Shown piece by piece: positions 21,649-32,664 of a stretch of 64,000 nucleotides of DNA. This DNA is from Nilaparvata lugens (Eukaryota; Arthropoda; Insecta; Hemiptera; Delphacidae), in assembly GCF_014356525.2 (NCBI RefSeq), contig NC_052511.1, forward strand, positions 27,150,097 to 27,214,096. Direction: 5' to 3'. The first letter of the stretch is position 1. Every line of letters starts with the position of its first letter. The translations under genes were made by a program, and so were the position numbers. The notes below the pieces were generated by a model. That model was not told the DNA's origin, ran no database searches, and was given only the letters and a program-made list of their open reading frames with translations.

Positions 21649-22460
21649 TTGAAAGGGCATCAAGAGTTAGTAAATCTTGTGTCACTTTTTGCACCACTTT
21701 GTAAAACGGCTCTAGGTCGATTGTGGAGGTAAGTTAACTCACTGAGCACAATCCCATTTGCCTCACATAATTTGGAAATAAGTGATAGAAAAACGGTGCC
21801 CTGTTCTAGATGAATGAGTCACATGCGTGGTCTACAGGAGAGGCTTTAGCAATTTGTTCTGCACATGTTAACAACAAGAGCAGTGATGGTGAAAGTGCAC
21901 TCAAGGATTGGAAACATAACTAATTAATGTATCGGTTATCAATAATTATAATTATTCTATGTTTTTATTAACATTTTATTGAACTGAAATTGAAGATTGA
22001 TACCGTATTCACCTTTAATTAATTTGAATGGCTGATGAGTACAGATTGAAACTATAAAGTAATGAAAATTAATAATGAAGTGGTTTTTGATTGAAATAAG
22101 TTTTCCATTGTGCACTATTTTTTCTCATATTCATCCCACCAATAGGCAATAGCCTACTAATTTCAGACTTATTAGTCATGAAAAATATTATTAAAACCAT
22201 TTATAGCTTACTAGCCGGCAGGCTCGCTTCGTTCGTCTTATCCGTCTGAATTAGCTACAAATGAGAAAAGCAGACTCGTTTCACTCGCCTGTATTCTCCA
22301 TTTGAGCTTGCTTCCTTCCGTCAAATAGCCAAATACAGACTTTTAGGCTCGATTCAACCACCAATTGACTGAGGCCACGCAGGATAACGTTGCAAAACGC
22401 TGATTTTGGTTTTATCTTTCTATAAAACATTTCTATACCGTTGCTGAACCTATGTACTTA
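21649..22460. repeat. ~0.8-kb direct repeat, copy 1
   Basis: From TTGAAAGGGCATCAAGAGTT to AAACATTTCTATACCGTTG it is nearly identical to 23974-24780. Its second half includes GGCAGGCTCGCTTCG, a word of the modular family also seen at 50100. No coding frame runs through it. Confidence 0.85.
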
Positions 22461-23973
22461 ATCTCTCAACTAGATCTTGAAAAATCTGAGAGAACGCAGG
22501 ATAAACGCTAGGAAAAACGCAGTGAAACCGCCTACCTTGGGCATAAATTTGGCGTAATCCTGAATTGATCCGATACCCTCGACATTATTAGAATTACAGA
22601 CGATCTCTTTAAAATCGACTTATTTTTGCCGCCATCTTGTTTTTTTTCATGATGACAATCATTTTTAAGATTGCCATCATTAATATTCTCTTCCTACACA
22701 TCATTATAAAGAAATTGATACCATTCCCAAGTCTGTACCTTCAAGGAGTCATGAGTTACACGGTTTTCTAATTGTTGGAATTGCATTTGGTGGAAAAAGC
22801 GTGTTTTCCGCTGCAAACAGTACTTTTTAGTTACTCTTTTTCCGATTACGCTCCAGCCGTAAAATATGGACTTACAGCCTCCAACCAGATGTCATTTTGA
22901 AGCTTTGGAAATACTCTACAACACTGTGCCAATAATACTGTGAACACATAATATACAGAGTGGAAAGTAAAATATTGTCCACGAAAAATGTATGTTTCAA
23001 GTTTTTGAAATTGAATAAATAATAGATAGAGTGGTCGAAATGAGATGATTCTCTTGAACATCATTGTTTGGTTAATTCTAAACACTTTGGTGTCCGATAT
23101 TTCTTACAATAACTGAATAACAAGTGATATAAAAATTTTTGTCAATAATGACCGCCATCTTGTATTTTTCAATGATGTCGAATATTGTCATTGTTTCCAT
23201 CATCAATATTCTTATTTGTATTGTTGTAACGAAGAGATTGAGACCATTTTCAAGTCTCTATCTTGAAGTAGTCATGGAAAAATCGATTCTATAGTTCTAA
23301 CTTGTTACCTCATGGGTATGGAAAAACGCACCCGAAATCATGCAGGGTTTTCTTTGGAGGGCGCTGGAGAACTCATTTTTTGCCGTACAGCGCATGAAGA
23401 TATATCGTTCCAAAGTTAAAAACACACTCTAAATTTCATAGATTTAAAATTCCTCTGTATTTCTTGCACAAAAAAGTTATAATGGAATGAATTTTGAAAA
23501 AAATTAGAAATTTTTTTTTGGGCTTTTGAAGGTTATAACTGAAAAATATGCTTTCTAAAGGAAAATTTTATAGAATATAAATTGTAGAGGAAGATTTTTA
23601 AAATATTTTCGTCTAATAAAACGGTTGAATATCTTGAACGGTTATTGAAATACAAGCGATATAGCAAAACCCTGAAAATTTTGGCGGTCTTCTTGTTTCC
23701 GAGGTGTTTGCCTGTGATTTCGACTTATCATCATCACGATCCTTATTATGCTAGACCTAACGAAGAAATTGAGACATCTTCCACGGTTGTTACTCAAAAA
23801 TGACCACGGAATGACATTTTTTTTGCGCCCGGACTACAAGATAACATTTCTAGACCCTAACTGAACTTCTGGTCCAAATAGAACTTTTTCTGTCAATTAG
23901 TTCTTGAAAAAGCCTTGAAAACGCAGTAAAGACGCTCAAAAACAGCAGATTTTGGAGGAATCTTTGGCGTTAT
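22461..23973. repeat. Three diverged ~527-bp modules
   Basis: GCCGCCATCTTG (22628), ACCGCCATCTTG (23151) and GGCGGTCTTCTTG (23682) each begin a similar series: TCATGATG or CATCATCA words, then GAAATTGAtACCATT or GAGATTGAGACC, AAGTCT..., and AGTCATG. The spacing is 523 and 531 bp. The block lies between the two 0.8-kb direct repeats and carries no gene. Confidence 0.55.
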
Positions 23974-24780
23974 TTGAAAGGGCATCAAGAGTTAGTAAAT
24001 CTTGTGTCACTTTTTGCACCACTTTGTAAAACGGCTCTAGGTCGATTGTGGAGGTAAGTTAACTCACTGAGCACAATCCCATTTGCCTTACATAATTTGG
24101 AAATAAGTGATAGAAAAATGGAGCCCTGTTCTATATGAATGAGTCACATGCGTGGTCTACAGGAGAGGCTTTAGCAATTTGTTCTGCACATGTTAACAAC
24201 AAGAGCAGTGATGGTGAAAGTGCACTCAAGGATTGGAAACATAACTAATTAATGTATCGGTTATCAATAATTATAATTATTCTATGTTTTTATTAACATT
24301 TTATTGAACTGAAATTGAAGATTGATAGCGTATTCACCTCAAGGAATTTGAATGGCTGATGAGTACAGATTGAAACTATAAAGTAATGAAAATTAATAAT
24401 GAAGTGGTTTTTGATTGAAATAAGTTTTTCATTGTGCACTATTTTTTCTCATATTCATCCCACCAATAGGCAATAGCCTACTAATTTCAGACTTATTAGT
24501 CATGAAAAATATTATTAAAACCATTTATAGCTTACTGGCCGGCAGGCTCGCTTCGTTCGTCTTATCCTGCTGAATCAGCTACAAATGAGAAAAGAAGACT
24601 CGTTTCACTCGCCTGTATTCTCCATTTGGGCTTGCTTCCTTCCGTCAAATAGCCAAATACAGACTTTTAGGCTCGATTCAACCACCAGTTGACTGAGGCC
24701 ACGCAGGATAACGTTGCAAAACGCTGATTTTGGTTTTATCTTTCTATAAAACATTTCTATACCGTTGTTGAGCCTCTGTA
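23974..24780. repeat. ~0.8-kb direct repeat, copy 2
   Basis: It matches 21649-22460 with few substitutions (for example AATGGAGCCC for AACGGTGCCC, CTCAAGGAATTTG for CTTTAATTAATTTG). It runs straight into the site of the 41-bp palindromic insertion. Confidence 0.85.
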
Positions 24781-24782
24781 CC

Positions 24783-24823
24783 AAAGACCTTAAAGAGATA
24801 TCTATGCATCTTTAAGGTCTTTG
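24783..24823. mobile_element. 41-bp palindromic insertion with 9-bp target duplication
   Basis: AAAGACCTTAAAGA and its exact complement TCTTTAAGGTCTTT enclose 12 bases (GATATCTATGCA). CTCTGTACC stands immediately on both sides (24774-24782 and 24824-24832). Removing the palindrome and one CTCTGTACC restores the family word 'CCTCTGTACC..AATTTGAAC' seen in other copies of the surrounding repeat. This is therefore an insertion, not part of the host repeat. No known element this small comes to mind; a 9-bp duplication is typical of Mutator-like transposition. Confidence 0.75.
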
Positions 24824-24832
24824 CTCTGTACC

Positions 24833-25260
24833 GAATATGAACGTTTCCTATTTATCAGTTCTCGAAAAAGTTTATATTTACTATGTAGGTTGGGGTTGAA
24901 AAAATGTGTGTCCATTTTCAAAATGAATATCATTTTCCGCGTAAAGTGATTAAGCTATGAGAACTATTGTATTTCAGTCTAGTTCTTTGAAACAAATCAT
25001 TCACAGAACTTACATCTCAAACATTCAGGACAAACCCTCATTTCACCCTTCCAAGTTCCAATCTACTTGAAAAATCTAGAAGAATGCATTGAAAAACAGT
25101 AGAAGAGGAATTCTCAAAAGTAGCACCGCCATTACCCAAACATAACTTGTTTTTCAACATGAGACTACTTCTTAGCACAGTCATCCCTGAAAATTCTTTG
25201 GAAGAATCTTGAAGTTCTCTCTGCACAATATATCTCTAGACACTAGAAATAATTAAATAG

Positions 25261-25263
<3 letters not shown>
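24833..25263. other. Intergenic, end of modular repeat and AT-rich DNA
   Basis: The modular repeat words fade out after about 24870. The remainder shows no coding or repeat signal that I can support. Confidence 0.5.

Positions 25264-25311
<48 letters not shown>
25264..25311. repeat. (TA)n microsatellite
   Basis: About 24 uninterrupted TA units are visible. Confidence 0.95.
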
Positions 25312-25313
<2 letters not shown>

Positions 25314-25464
25314 ATTAGTTACCATATCTTCATTGAAATGTATAATCTTTTAGTGAATATAGTGAATACGGTATATTCCATATTCTTAAAACACTTCACT
25401 TATATGGGCTACTTTTGTACATATTAATAAAAAATATATAAAAACTTTTAATACCCTCTATTAA

Positions 25465-25545
25465 TAAAAACTTTAAAATATTTTAACGATTAGTCTCGAC
25501 CATAGGTCATTTTCAAGTAGTCGTTAAAATATTTTAAAGTTTTTA
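25465..25545 (-). mobile_element. Penelope-like foldback tail
   Basis: Perfect 25-bp arms (25465-25489 and 25521-25545, beginning TAAAAACTTTAAAATATTTT) enclose 31 bases. On the minus strand these read TTGAAAATGACCTATGGTCG then AGAC. GACC-TAT-GGTC followed by CGAGAC mimics stem II plus GAAAC of a hammerhead in decayed form. The layout matches the foldback at 781-1429. Confidence 0.5.
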
Positions 25546-27064
25546 ATAGCAGATGGTACTACAAGTTTTTATATTGTTTTTATTAATACCGGTATTTCCA
25601 TATTCTTATTACCGTACAATACTCCCCATGTAAAAAGGTATACAGAAAGATGTGTATAGAAAGGTATGAGCATTTCCTCTCTATGCTTTTGCTTTCACGG
25701 AACTAATAATTGTCCAATCACTGATTACTTTCAAGTAATCATTATTCATTCACTACCTACTATTTGTTTGTTAGCTGGCAACACAATAGCAAAGCCATAA
25801 TTTACAGAGCCATGCTACTTCAGAACTGCAGAACTAATTGGCGTGCAGTTATTTGAATTCAAAAACTATCTTGTTAACATCTTCTCTTGTCAGCTCAACA
25901 AATCATAGAATTAACTCGCTCACCACTCCGTGATGGAATTTCCTCATAACAACCACATCACCAGCTCTCCTCCACGATTTATTAATTATAATCTTGTATA
26001 ATCCGATCCCATATTCATAAAATATTCAGACCTGAAAAGTAATTAGATTAAGGCTATGAATCAATAATCCCCTCATGCATGGATAAGTGGGTCATTCAGA
26101 TGAATGAGCTTAACTCAACACAAATTTCAGGAAAATGATAGCCTAATTATGTCTTATTTCTAAATGAAGATTGATCGAATTTATTGTGATATAGCTATGT
26201 AGCAATGTGCAACAGACTAGAAAGTCAATAATCTGTTTTATTTTCAATCTATTTGTTTCTATTCATAAATTGTGAAATAAATTTTAGTGCAAATTAATTG
26301 AAAAAGCAGTGTTTATGAAATCGATGGTGCTACAAGCTAGGCCTATACGATACGAGTGAGTAACTTAGTTGAAGTTGAACATAGAATGAGATTAAATAAT
26401 GGGAGTGCCGGTCTCACAACAAGATGACAAATTATCTAAGCGATGAACTAATGTGAAGACTTCAAATAAACTGTGCAAGAATTAAGGTCTCCTGGAAGTA
26501 TTCAATCTGGAACAGTTTGATTTGAAACAAGTTGTGTTGATCCTTTTCATAAATTCTTGATTTTTTAAAGAATAAAAATCGAAATTAAAGCAATTTTTCC
26601 CAAATAAATTCAACTCCACTTTCAATTTCACGACCCGGTGAATGTAAAACTCTGTATGATTCAGTTTCCAAAGGAAAACCCCTTATTCCACACAGGTCCA
26701 AAGTTCTAGAGCATTTAATGTATACGTTTTATTTGGATTCGGGGTAAAATCGGCTACACTGGTCAATGTTGACGTCTAACTACAGACAGAGCTGGTTGGT
26801 CAGCGAGTGTCGGAGGGGGAGGGGTGGTGGTAGAGAGGCGGGTGATCTACGAATGACGCAACAGCCTCTGAAAAAGATCAGATCAGCTGCTGAATAACTG
26901 CACTGCTGCACCGTAGTCTGTCTCTGTACAGCCTACAGTTCTACAACGAGACTCACTTCACCACAATATACAGCTCTACTCTAGAGACACTCACTTCAGA
27001 CTGACAGCAATGGGAAGCATATTGATGTTATCCATAAGGATTAATTCTGCCAGGTTGTAGTGAG
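25546..27064. other. Intergenic / putative intron
   Basis: 25546-26740 is AT-rich with nothing recognised. 26760-27060 is GC-richer (GTCGGAGGGGGAGGGGTGG, GAGAGGCGGGTGATC, GCTGCACCGTAGTCTGTCTC) and may be regulatory DNA near the candidate exon at 27071-27250. Confidence 0.45.
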
Positions 27065-27070
27065 TCTCAC

Positions 27071-27250
27071 CTTAGCAGTGTATGAGCGGTGGCTGAGGCG
27101 ATTCCGCACAAGTGGAACGGAACGGTCCAGCGCCAGTAGTGAAGAGTGAGGAGTAAGGAGTAACAGAGAGGAGTGAGAAGTAAGGAGTGAGTGAGGCAGT
27201 CTGGTGTTGGTCGCACTTTTTACCGGATCGTCACTCGAGGGATCAGTCAT
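27071..27250 (-). CDS. Candidate first coding exon, function unknown
   Basis: On the minus strand AACATGAC gives a good start context at 27250. The frame reads MTDPSSDDPVKSATNTR, then a Ser/Leu/His-rich part, then ALDRSVPLVRNRLSHRSYTAK. It meets a strong donor AAG|GTGAGA at 27071/27070 after exactly 60 codons (phase 0). No domain is recognisable. The middle is built on (TCACTCC)-like repeats, which lowers trust. It would be the first exon of a gene running leftward, whose next exon I cannot find in the window. A chance frame in regulatory DNA remains possible. Confidence 0.35.
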
Positions 27251-27788
27251 GTTGATCGCCTCGCGTTCATCAATGTCCCAGATTCACTCCACTGATGCTA
27301 CGCTGCTCCTGTTGCTACTCTAATTCACTCTCATTTTCGCAATAGTAAACTCGATTTTGGTTCATGATCCAAGGATTTCCCTTGTTTCATTTTTTCCTGT
27401 GCTAAATGTAAGGGTTTTCCTTGAAAAAATTTTTTCACGGATTATAATATTCAGCTATACGGATGGAAAAAAGAGATATTGCATTCATCCAAATGCTTGT
27501 CAATATATGTATGATAATTTTAAACGAAATTCCAAATTGATAAGTTCGAGTTTAAGTTTTAAACTTTGTAATTATCATTAAGGATAAATACATTTGAATT
27601 TGAATAATTATTTTTGGATAGTGGCACTTATTATTCCTTCTAGTTAGTCTCAATAGGCCGGCGTACTATTGAATGGAGAAAGATTCAACAATTTCAGGAA
27701 TATTGAATGAAAAAGACTAAGAAATTGTCAAAAAACCACTGATTTAGGGAATGCGAATTCCCTCCACACACCAACTCACACCATTTCA
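27251..27788. other. Intergenic, no feature recognised
   Basis: If the exon at 27071-27250 is real, 27251-27350 would be its 5' UTR and promoter; no TATA box is obvious. The rest is AT-rich. A 74-codon frame at 27357-27581 has no domain. Confidence 0.45.
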
Positions 27789-28009
27789 GGGATTCACACC
27801 AATTTCAGGAATGCAGATGATACAGTAATTTTTGCCGACACCCCGCAAGGACTCAAACTGCTAATGGAAGAAGTCACTGAAGTTAGTAAAAAATATATTC
27901 TCGAAGTTATTAGCAAAACAAAGACAATGATAATTAGTAAAGAAAAAGTTGACAATTTGCAATTTACTATTGATAGTAGGGTAGTGGAGAGAGTGCCAAC
28001 ATATATTTC

Positions 28010-29007
28010 ATATGTGTAAATATATTACATATATTACCCATATATGATGGGCTGGGCCAAGTGCTTACTGTGGATCGCTGCAGGACAGTGTACTTTGCGT
28101 ATGTGCAGTATTTGCTGCAGTATGGCATTCTGGCGTGGGGAGGTGCGTCATTGGCGGTCTTGGAGCCTCTGTCGGTCGCCCAGAGGTTGATAATTGAAAC
28201 AATATTACAAAAAAACCAGCGTTTTCCCACCAATCTACTATTCAATATATTTCCAGTAATGAATGTTAGGCAGATTTTCATAAAAACTTTAGTAATTTAC
28301 ATTTTCAATAATAAGGACACTTTTTTCAGAGAGATTCAACACTGTCATCTAACCAGAAACCAAACAATGTCACGTTTATTTAATCCTACTATTAGTATCA
28401 GTTTGCAAAGGCACAATTCATTTTACATTTCGCAATGGCTGTATAGAAACCTTCCTCCAGAAATAGTTGAGGCTGGGGCGGGCCGAGTCACTGTAGTGTT
28501 AAAGCACAGAATTTCTGAATATTTAATGTATGTTGGATGGCAGGATGCAGAGAATTTAATCAAATCACCTTATGTTTGAAATTCAAATTTTAATCTGTTT
28601 TTCTTACCAAATACATTTTGCAAAAAGCGATTCCGGCTGTTCTGGTGTGATGAGAATAATAATTATTAATAAATTATAAAATAGGTATTATTACAAACCG
28701 ATTGTCTAATTTTCTTCCAATGGATCTATCTTTTCTTCCTTCTCAAATTCAAATTGATTTTTTTTATATAATTAATCCTAAAAATATATTAAATATAATC
28801 TATTTTTATTTCATTTACCGTATGTATCTTATACTTATAGCCCAATATTTTTTATTGTAACACAACTAATCCTAAGAACTGCTCCCACACACTGACGTAA
28901 TAGTCTATGTGGGTTCTAATATTTTATTCATTTTATAATTGTAATTGTGTTGTTAAAATTGTATGATACGTGAATAAAAAATAAATTGAATTGAATTGAA
29001 TTGAAAT
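28010..29007 (+). mobile_element. 5'-truncated CR1/Jockey-group LINE nested in the RTE-like element
   Basis: The frame from about 28060 reads DRCRTVYFAYVQYLLQYGIL, AWGGASLAVLEPLSVAQR, ..., HNSFYISQWLYRNLPPEIVE and ends at ENLIKSPYV (stop at 28577-28579). This is the region after the RT domain in LINEs of the CR1/Jockey group. The 3' UTR has a hairpin at 28884-28913 and ends in (TTGAA)n at about 28984-29007. The same C-terminal protein and tail occur at 43200-43823 and, on the other strand, at 46086-49440, so this is one family with a full-length-like relative in the window. Confidence 0.8.
28884..28913 (+). other. LINE 3' UTR hairpin, copy A
   Basis: CCCACA (28884-28889) pairs with TGTGGG (28908-28913). 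Between them are CAC, then TGAC..GTC around a short loop. The tail repeat starts about 70 bases downstream. The equivalent hairpins at 43662-43696 and 46164-46200 have different stem bases but the same layout. Confidence 0.6.
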
Positions 29008-29583
29008 TGATGATACCCTGGTTACAGTTTTGTAACCAGATACACTGGTTACAGTTTTGAATGAGCAGTGGGACCATCGGATTGAAAAGGCAAGAGCGGT
29101 ATTCAAAATCATGTAGAAAGTATTCAAGTCGCATAATTTGACCCTTGAACTGAAAATTATACTCCTCCATTGTTATATATTTTGTTGTATGGAGTTGAGT
29201 CTTGGATCCTGACTGGAACAAAAACAAAGAAACTTGAAGCGTTCGAGATGTGGACCTATAGACGAATCCTGAAACTATCATGGATGGACAAAATTTCCAA
29301 CAACAGGGTTCTTCAACATCTCAATATATAAGAAGACAGAGATAATGTACCCTGTCAAGAGTCGAAAATTTGAGTATCTGGGACACATTATGAGGAATGG
29401 AACTGAGGAAATATCAGTTGTTAAAAAATGTAAAGTTTTTGGCAGGAGAGGTATTGGTAGGAACCGAATTTCCTGGTTGAAGAATTTGAGAACATGGTCT
29501 TCAGTGCCCACCCCGGAACTTTCTAGAGCGGCTGTCAACAAATTGCCAGAATGATCGCCAACATTCGGTACCGGATAGGCACC

Positions 29584-29624
29584 AGAAGAAGAAGAAGAAG
29601 AAGAAGAAGAAGAAGAAGAAGAGG

Positions 29625-29679
<55 letters not shown>
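29584..29679. repeat. (GAA)n tail microsatellite
   Basis: About 32 GAA units with one GAGGAGTAA interruption. It stands where the 3' simple repeat of the RTE-like element is expected. It produces a polyserine frame on the minus strand that is not a gene. Confidence 0.95.
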
Positions 29680-31548
29680 TATTCTCCCTGTTGTCAATAT
29701 GTTTATAGTAGGTAGCAGAAGTTTTCGGATTAGATGCATGGCAGCAATAAACTTGAAATTTATTTTACATTATTATAACTGAAGCTATTAAGTATTGGTA
29801 ATGTTTCGTCATTGCTTCTCCTGCTTATTTGATCAATCACTTCACTGATTTTTTAATGCTGCTACTGTTATTCACCCTTGCTTTACCCAATAAAACATGG
29901 AATTTTGTCTCGAATATATGTAATTTACTTGAATATTATGTAGCTTTGCTAAAGAGGAAAATTAACGTGTTTGCATATCACTTTTTTGTGATGCATTGAA
30001 AAATGTTATATTTCTTTAATGCCTCCCATGTGGATTACCAAATTTGGAGAATCATTCTTTGTATGAAGGATAGCGTACTACTACACTGTTGTCTTCATGA
30101 ATGAATAGAGTTTATTCATATGAATATACATTTTTCATATAATAATATGAATTCCCGATAAGATTCTAAAGATAACTGGTTCCAATAATTGATAGGTTTA
30201 TATAGAATTACATGGCACCTGAATTTGAGACTTCGATTCTCAAATAGTACCTATTTGATTAGGTTCTCACCTAATATTTTATTGACAGTCCATAACAAAT
30301 TGTCATCTATTGTATGCTTTGCATGACCTGCGAGAATGCACTACGTAGGATCAGCGTGAGGTCTCTAAACATCAAATACCCTATTCTTATACAACATTGT
30401 ACACTACTTATTGCATCAAAGTATATGCAGTTTATTCGAATCAGATATCGCTCAATACTTATCGGTCTTCAAACTATATGTGGTCTCTTTGCATCAAATA
30501 GTATACATTGTACACCACAAACTATGTTCCGTGCAAAGTGCATTCAGTGCCTAGTGACAACCAACCGCCAAGAAATGACTGCAGAAGGAAGTGAAACTCA
30601 TGAGTGCGCTGCGGTCCGCTCATAATAATTGGATACTGATCATGTCTCATGTCTATAGTGCGCCTGCGCTGTAGAAAGTGATGTGTCAACTGACAACAAT
30701 CATAGACCTACTGATAACAGACTCGACGTGTCATTCAACTTATTGCATGGAAAGACTCTTGATAACTGCCGAATATTAAAGAATATCGTATTGTCATGAA
30801 TAGCAAACTTATTTGAAAGTAAACTAAGCACTGTTCCACATAGATTTTGTAGGACATTATCCATTAAAGAATTGAAAAATAAACTGTAGTTGTTGTATAT
30901 TCTCCTTGAATGGTTTTATTGATAGACAACCTAGATCCCAATGCTCATGGGATCACCATCAGTTGTAGGTTAAGTTGGAACTCATTAATTATAAAACCTC
31001 ATTCAAAACTGAGTGGAGATTTGATGAGTTATTTCAAATGGATAGCCTACTCAACCCACTTACCCCATAAATTACATGTAATTTTAATTGAGTACAGTAC
31101 ACTGTGGTTGTATTGAACAGCTCCCTTTGTTTAATTATCTGTTGTGAAGATTTGAAAGCTTCAAAAAATTCATTTTACTTTTGACAAATAGATTGTTATA
31201 ATTAAGAGTAAAAATATGTATTATTGATCTTATATCTAGGAATAATCAGAAGTTAAATGGAATGATACATATTTGTATTGACATATTGAGAATCGGCAAT
31301 AAATTCAATTACACTTTCAAATACAGTTCTACTTTGATCGTATTTTAGAATACGGTACGATGTGCATAGAGAAATATATACTCTTGATAATAACTCTTTG
31401 GTTGAAGAAATCAGAATATATAGAGTTTGGCGTTCATTTGGCTATTCCTTATTTAGTCTTTCAAGTGAATGAAGGTAGCCTGTCTGTATCTCCAGGATGC
31501 ATATAGAATTATAGTGTTACTGTTAGCTCATTGAACAAGTTTTCTTTT
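29680..31548. other. Intergenic, no feature recognised
   Basis: AT-rich. A 103-codon frame at 30314-30625 has no domain and no codon pattern that I trust. Confidence 0.55.
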
Positions 31549-31935
31549 TTACTTTCCTTGCCCTATTACCATAGGTAAGGAAAGTATTGCTTTCCGAAAA
31601 AAATTAAGGTACCCCAATTTCTAAATTTCTATACGTTTCAAGGTCTAATCTCTCTACATGAAAATCTCTACAATTTATGTTCAGTAACATTTTCACCTAA
31701 AATTGAAAATAAGCTCGAAATGCGAGAAAATAAGATTATTCAATTATTGCAAACTGTTTGCAACTGTTGATTCTATTAAATCATTCACTATGAAGAGATA
31801 GCAGACTTCGAGTGTCTGCAGCGCTATTGTCCTGTCACCAGCTGTCTCAGATCTTACAATAGTAGATTTGATATGTGCGGGAACGCTAGCGTCAGTTGAT
31901 CAATTTTCATAACGGCAAGGAAAGTTGTGTGAGTG
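31549..31935. repeat. Dispersed repeat with ACTTTCCTTGCC ends
   Basis: ACTTTCCTTGCC at the left is mirrored by GGCAAGGAAAGT at about 31914-31925. The left end itself forms a hairpin with GGTAAGGAAAGT 11 bases later. The interior words GCTTTCCGAAAAAAATTAAG and AAGGTACCCCAATTTC look familiar from planthopper sequence. It is noncoding and of unknown class. Confidence 0.5.
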
Positions 31936-32660
31936 CGCCACACCAGATTTTTTTATTGAATATTCATTAGTATACTACTGTGTACGAATTTCAGATGATC
32001 TTCAGAGGTTAGACTACATTACTTCAATATTCTACAGTTCGACATTAGCTCCAAATATTTAATAATTGTGATAATAAAAAAATAAATTTCTTGCTAAAAA
32101 CCAATTCATGTAACACACTAGGACTAGCCGAATGTTTCCATCATTTAACAGTTGAATTCAAACAAATGGTCTGCAATTTTATGAGTGATGTGTATGCAAT
32201 TAGAGGTGGTTTGGAGTGGGAAAAATGAAATGCTTTGCAGTGAATGGAACCAGAAACTTTGTGGTTGGTATTAACAACTCAGATAAGTAAACTACCAGAC
32301 CAAGATATTATTCAATCCGTACACGCTATTCACTAAAGTATTTGTTCAACTACATAATCACATTACTAGTAAGTATAATAGCTTCTACTTTTACATAATT
32401 ATATTTCCTATCAAATAGATCCTAATACTTATTAAACTTATGAAGAATATAAAGTTTATGAAATTTACATCTCACATTGAATCAATACAATGTACAACAA
32501 AACCGTACAACAAAAGAAAAAAATCAGGATCGGTATATTTTTATTTGTAATCCTCTTTCATAATAAGACTATTTTTTCTAGTAAAACTAGAGACAACAAG
32601 AAATTATAAAAAAATGAAATATTAAAAATATTGTAATATAATATATAATATTGATATTAA
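31936..32660. other. Intergenic, no feature recognised
   Basis: Strongly AT-rich. No coding or repeat signal that I can support. Confidence 0.55.
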
Positions 32661-32664
32661 AAAA

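Larger units (their letters stand above)
27789..29582 (+). mobile_element. RTE-like LINE remnant, split by another LINE
   Basis: Left part (27789 to about 28009): frame GIHTNFRNADDTVIFAD, then TPQGLKLLMEEVTEVSKKY. This is the reverse-transcriptase catalytic DD box (Tyr of YADD lost) with the following helix; stops and an indel are present. Right part (about 29011-29560): NEQWDHRIEKARAVFKIM, then a decayed stretch, then SRKFEYLGHIMRNGTEE and GRRGIGRNRISWLKNLRTWS. This is the C-terminal region found in RTE-type 'endonuclease-reverse transcriptase' elements. A (GAA)n tail follows at 29584. The protein order shows that both parts belong to one element, interrupted by a + strand LINE at about 28010-29007. 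A 27-bp tandem duplication lies at 29012-29065. Endonuclease and most of the RT are missing. Confidence 0.75.

Noticed and set aside
29278..29739. 153-codon frame with a polyserine run
   Set aside because: The serine run is the (GAA)n tail of the RTE-like element read backwards; the rest overlaps that element.
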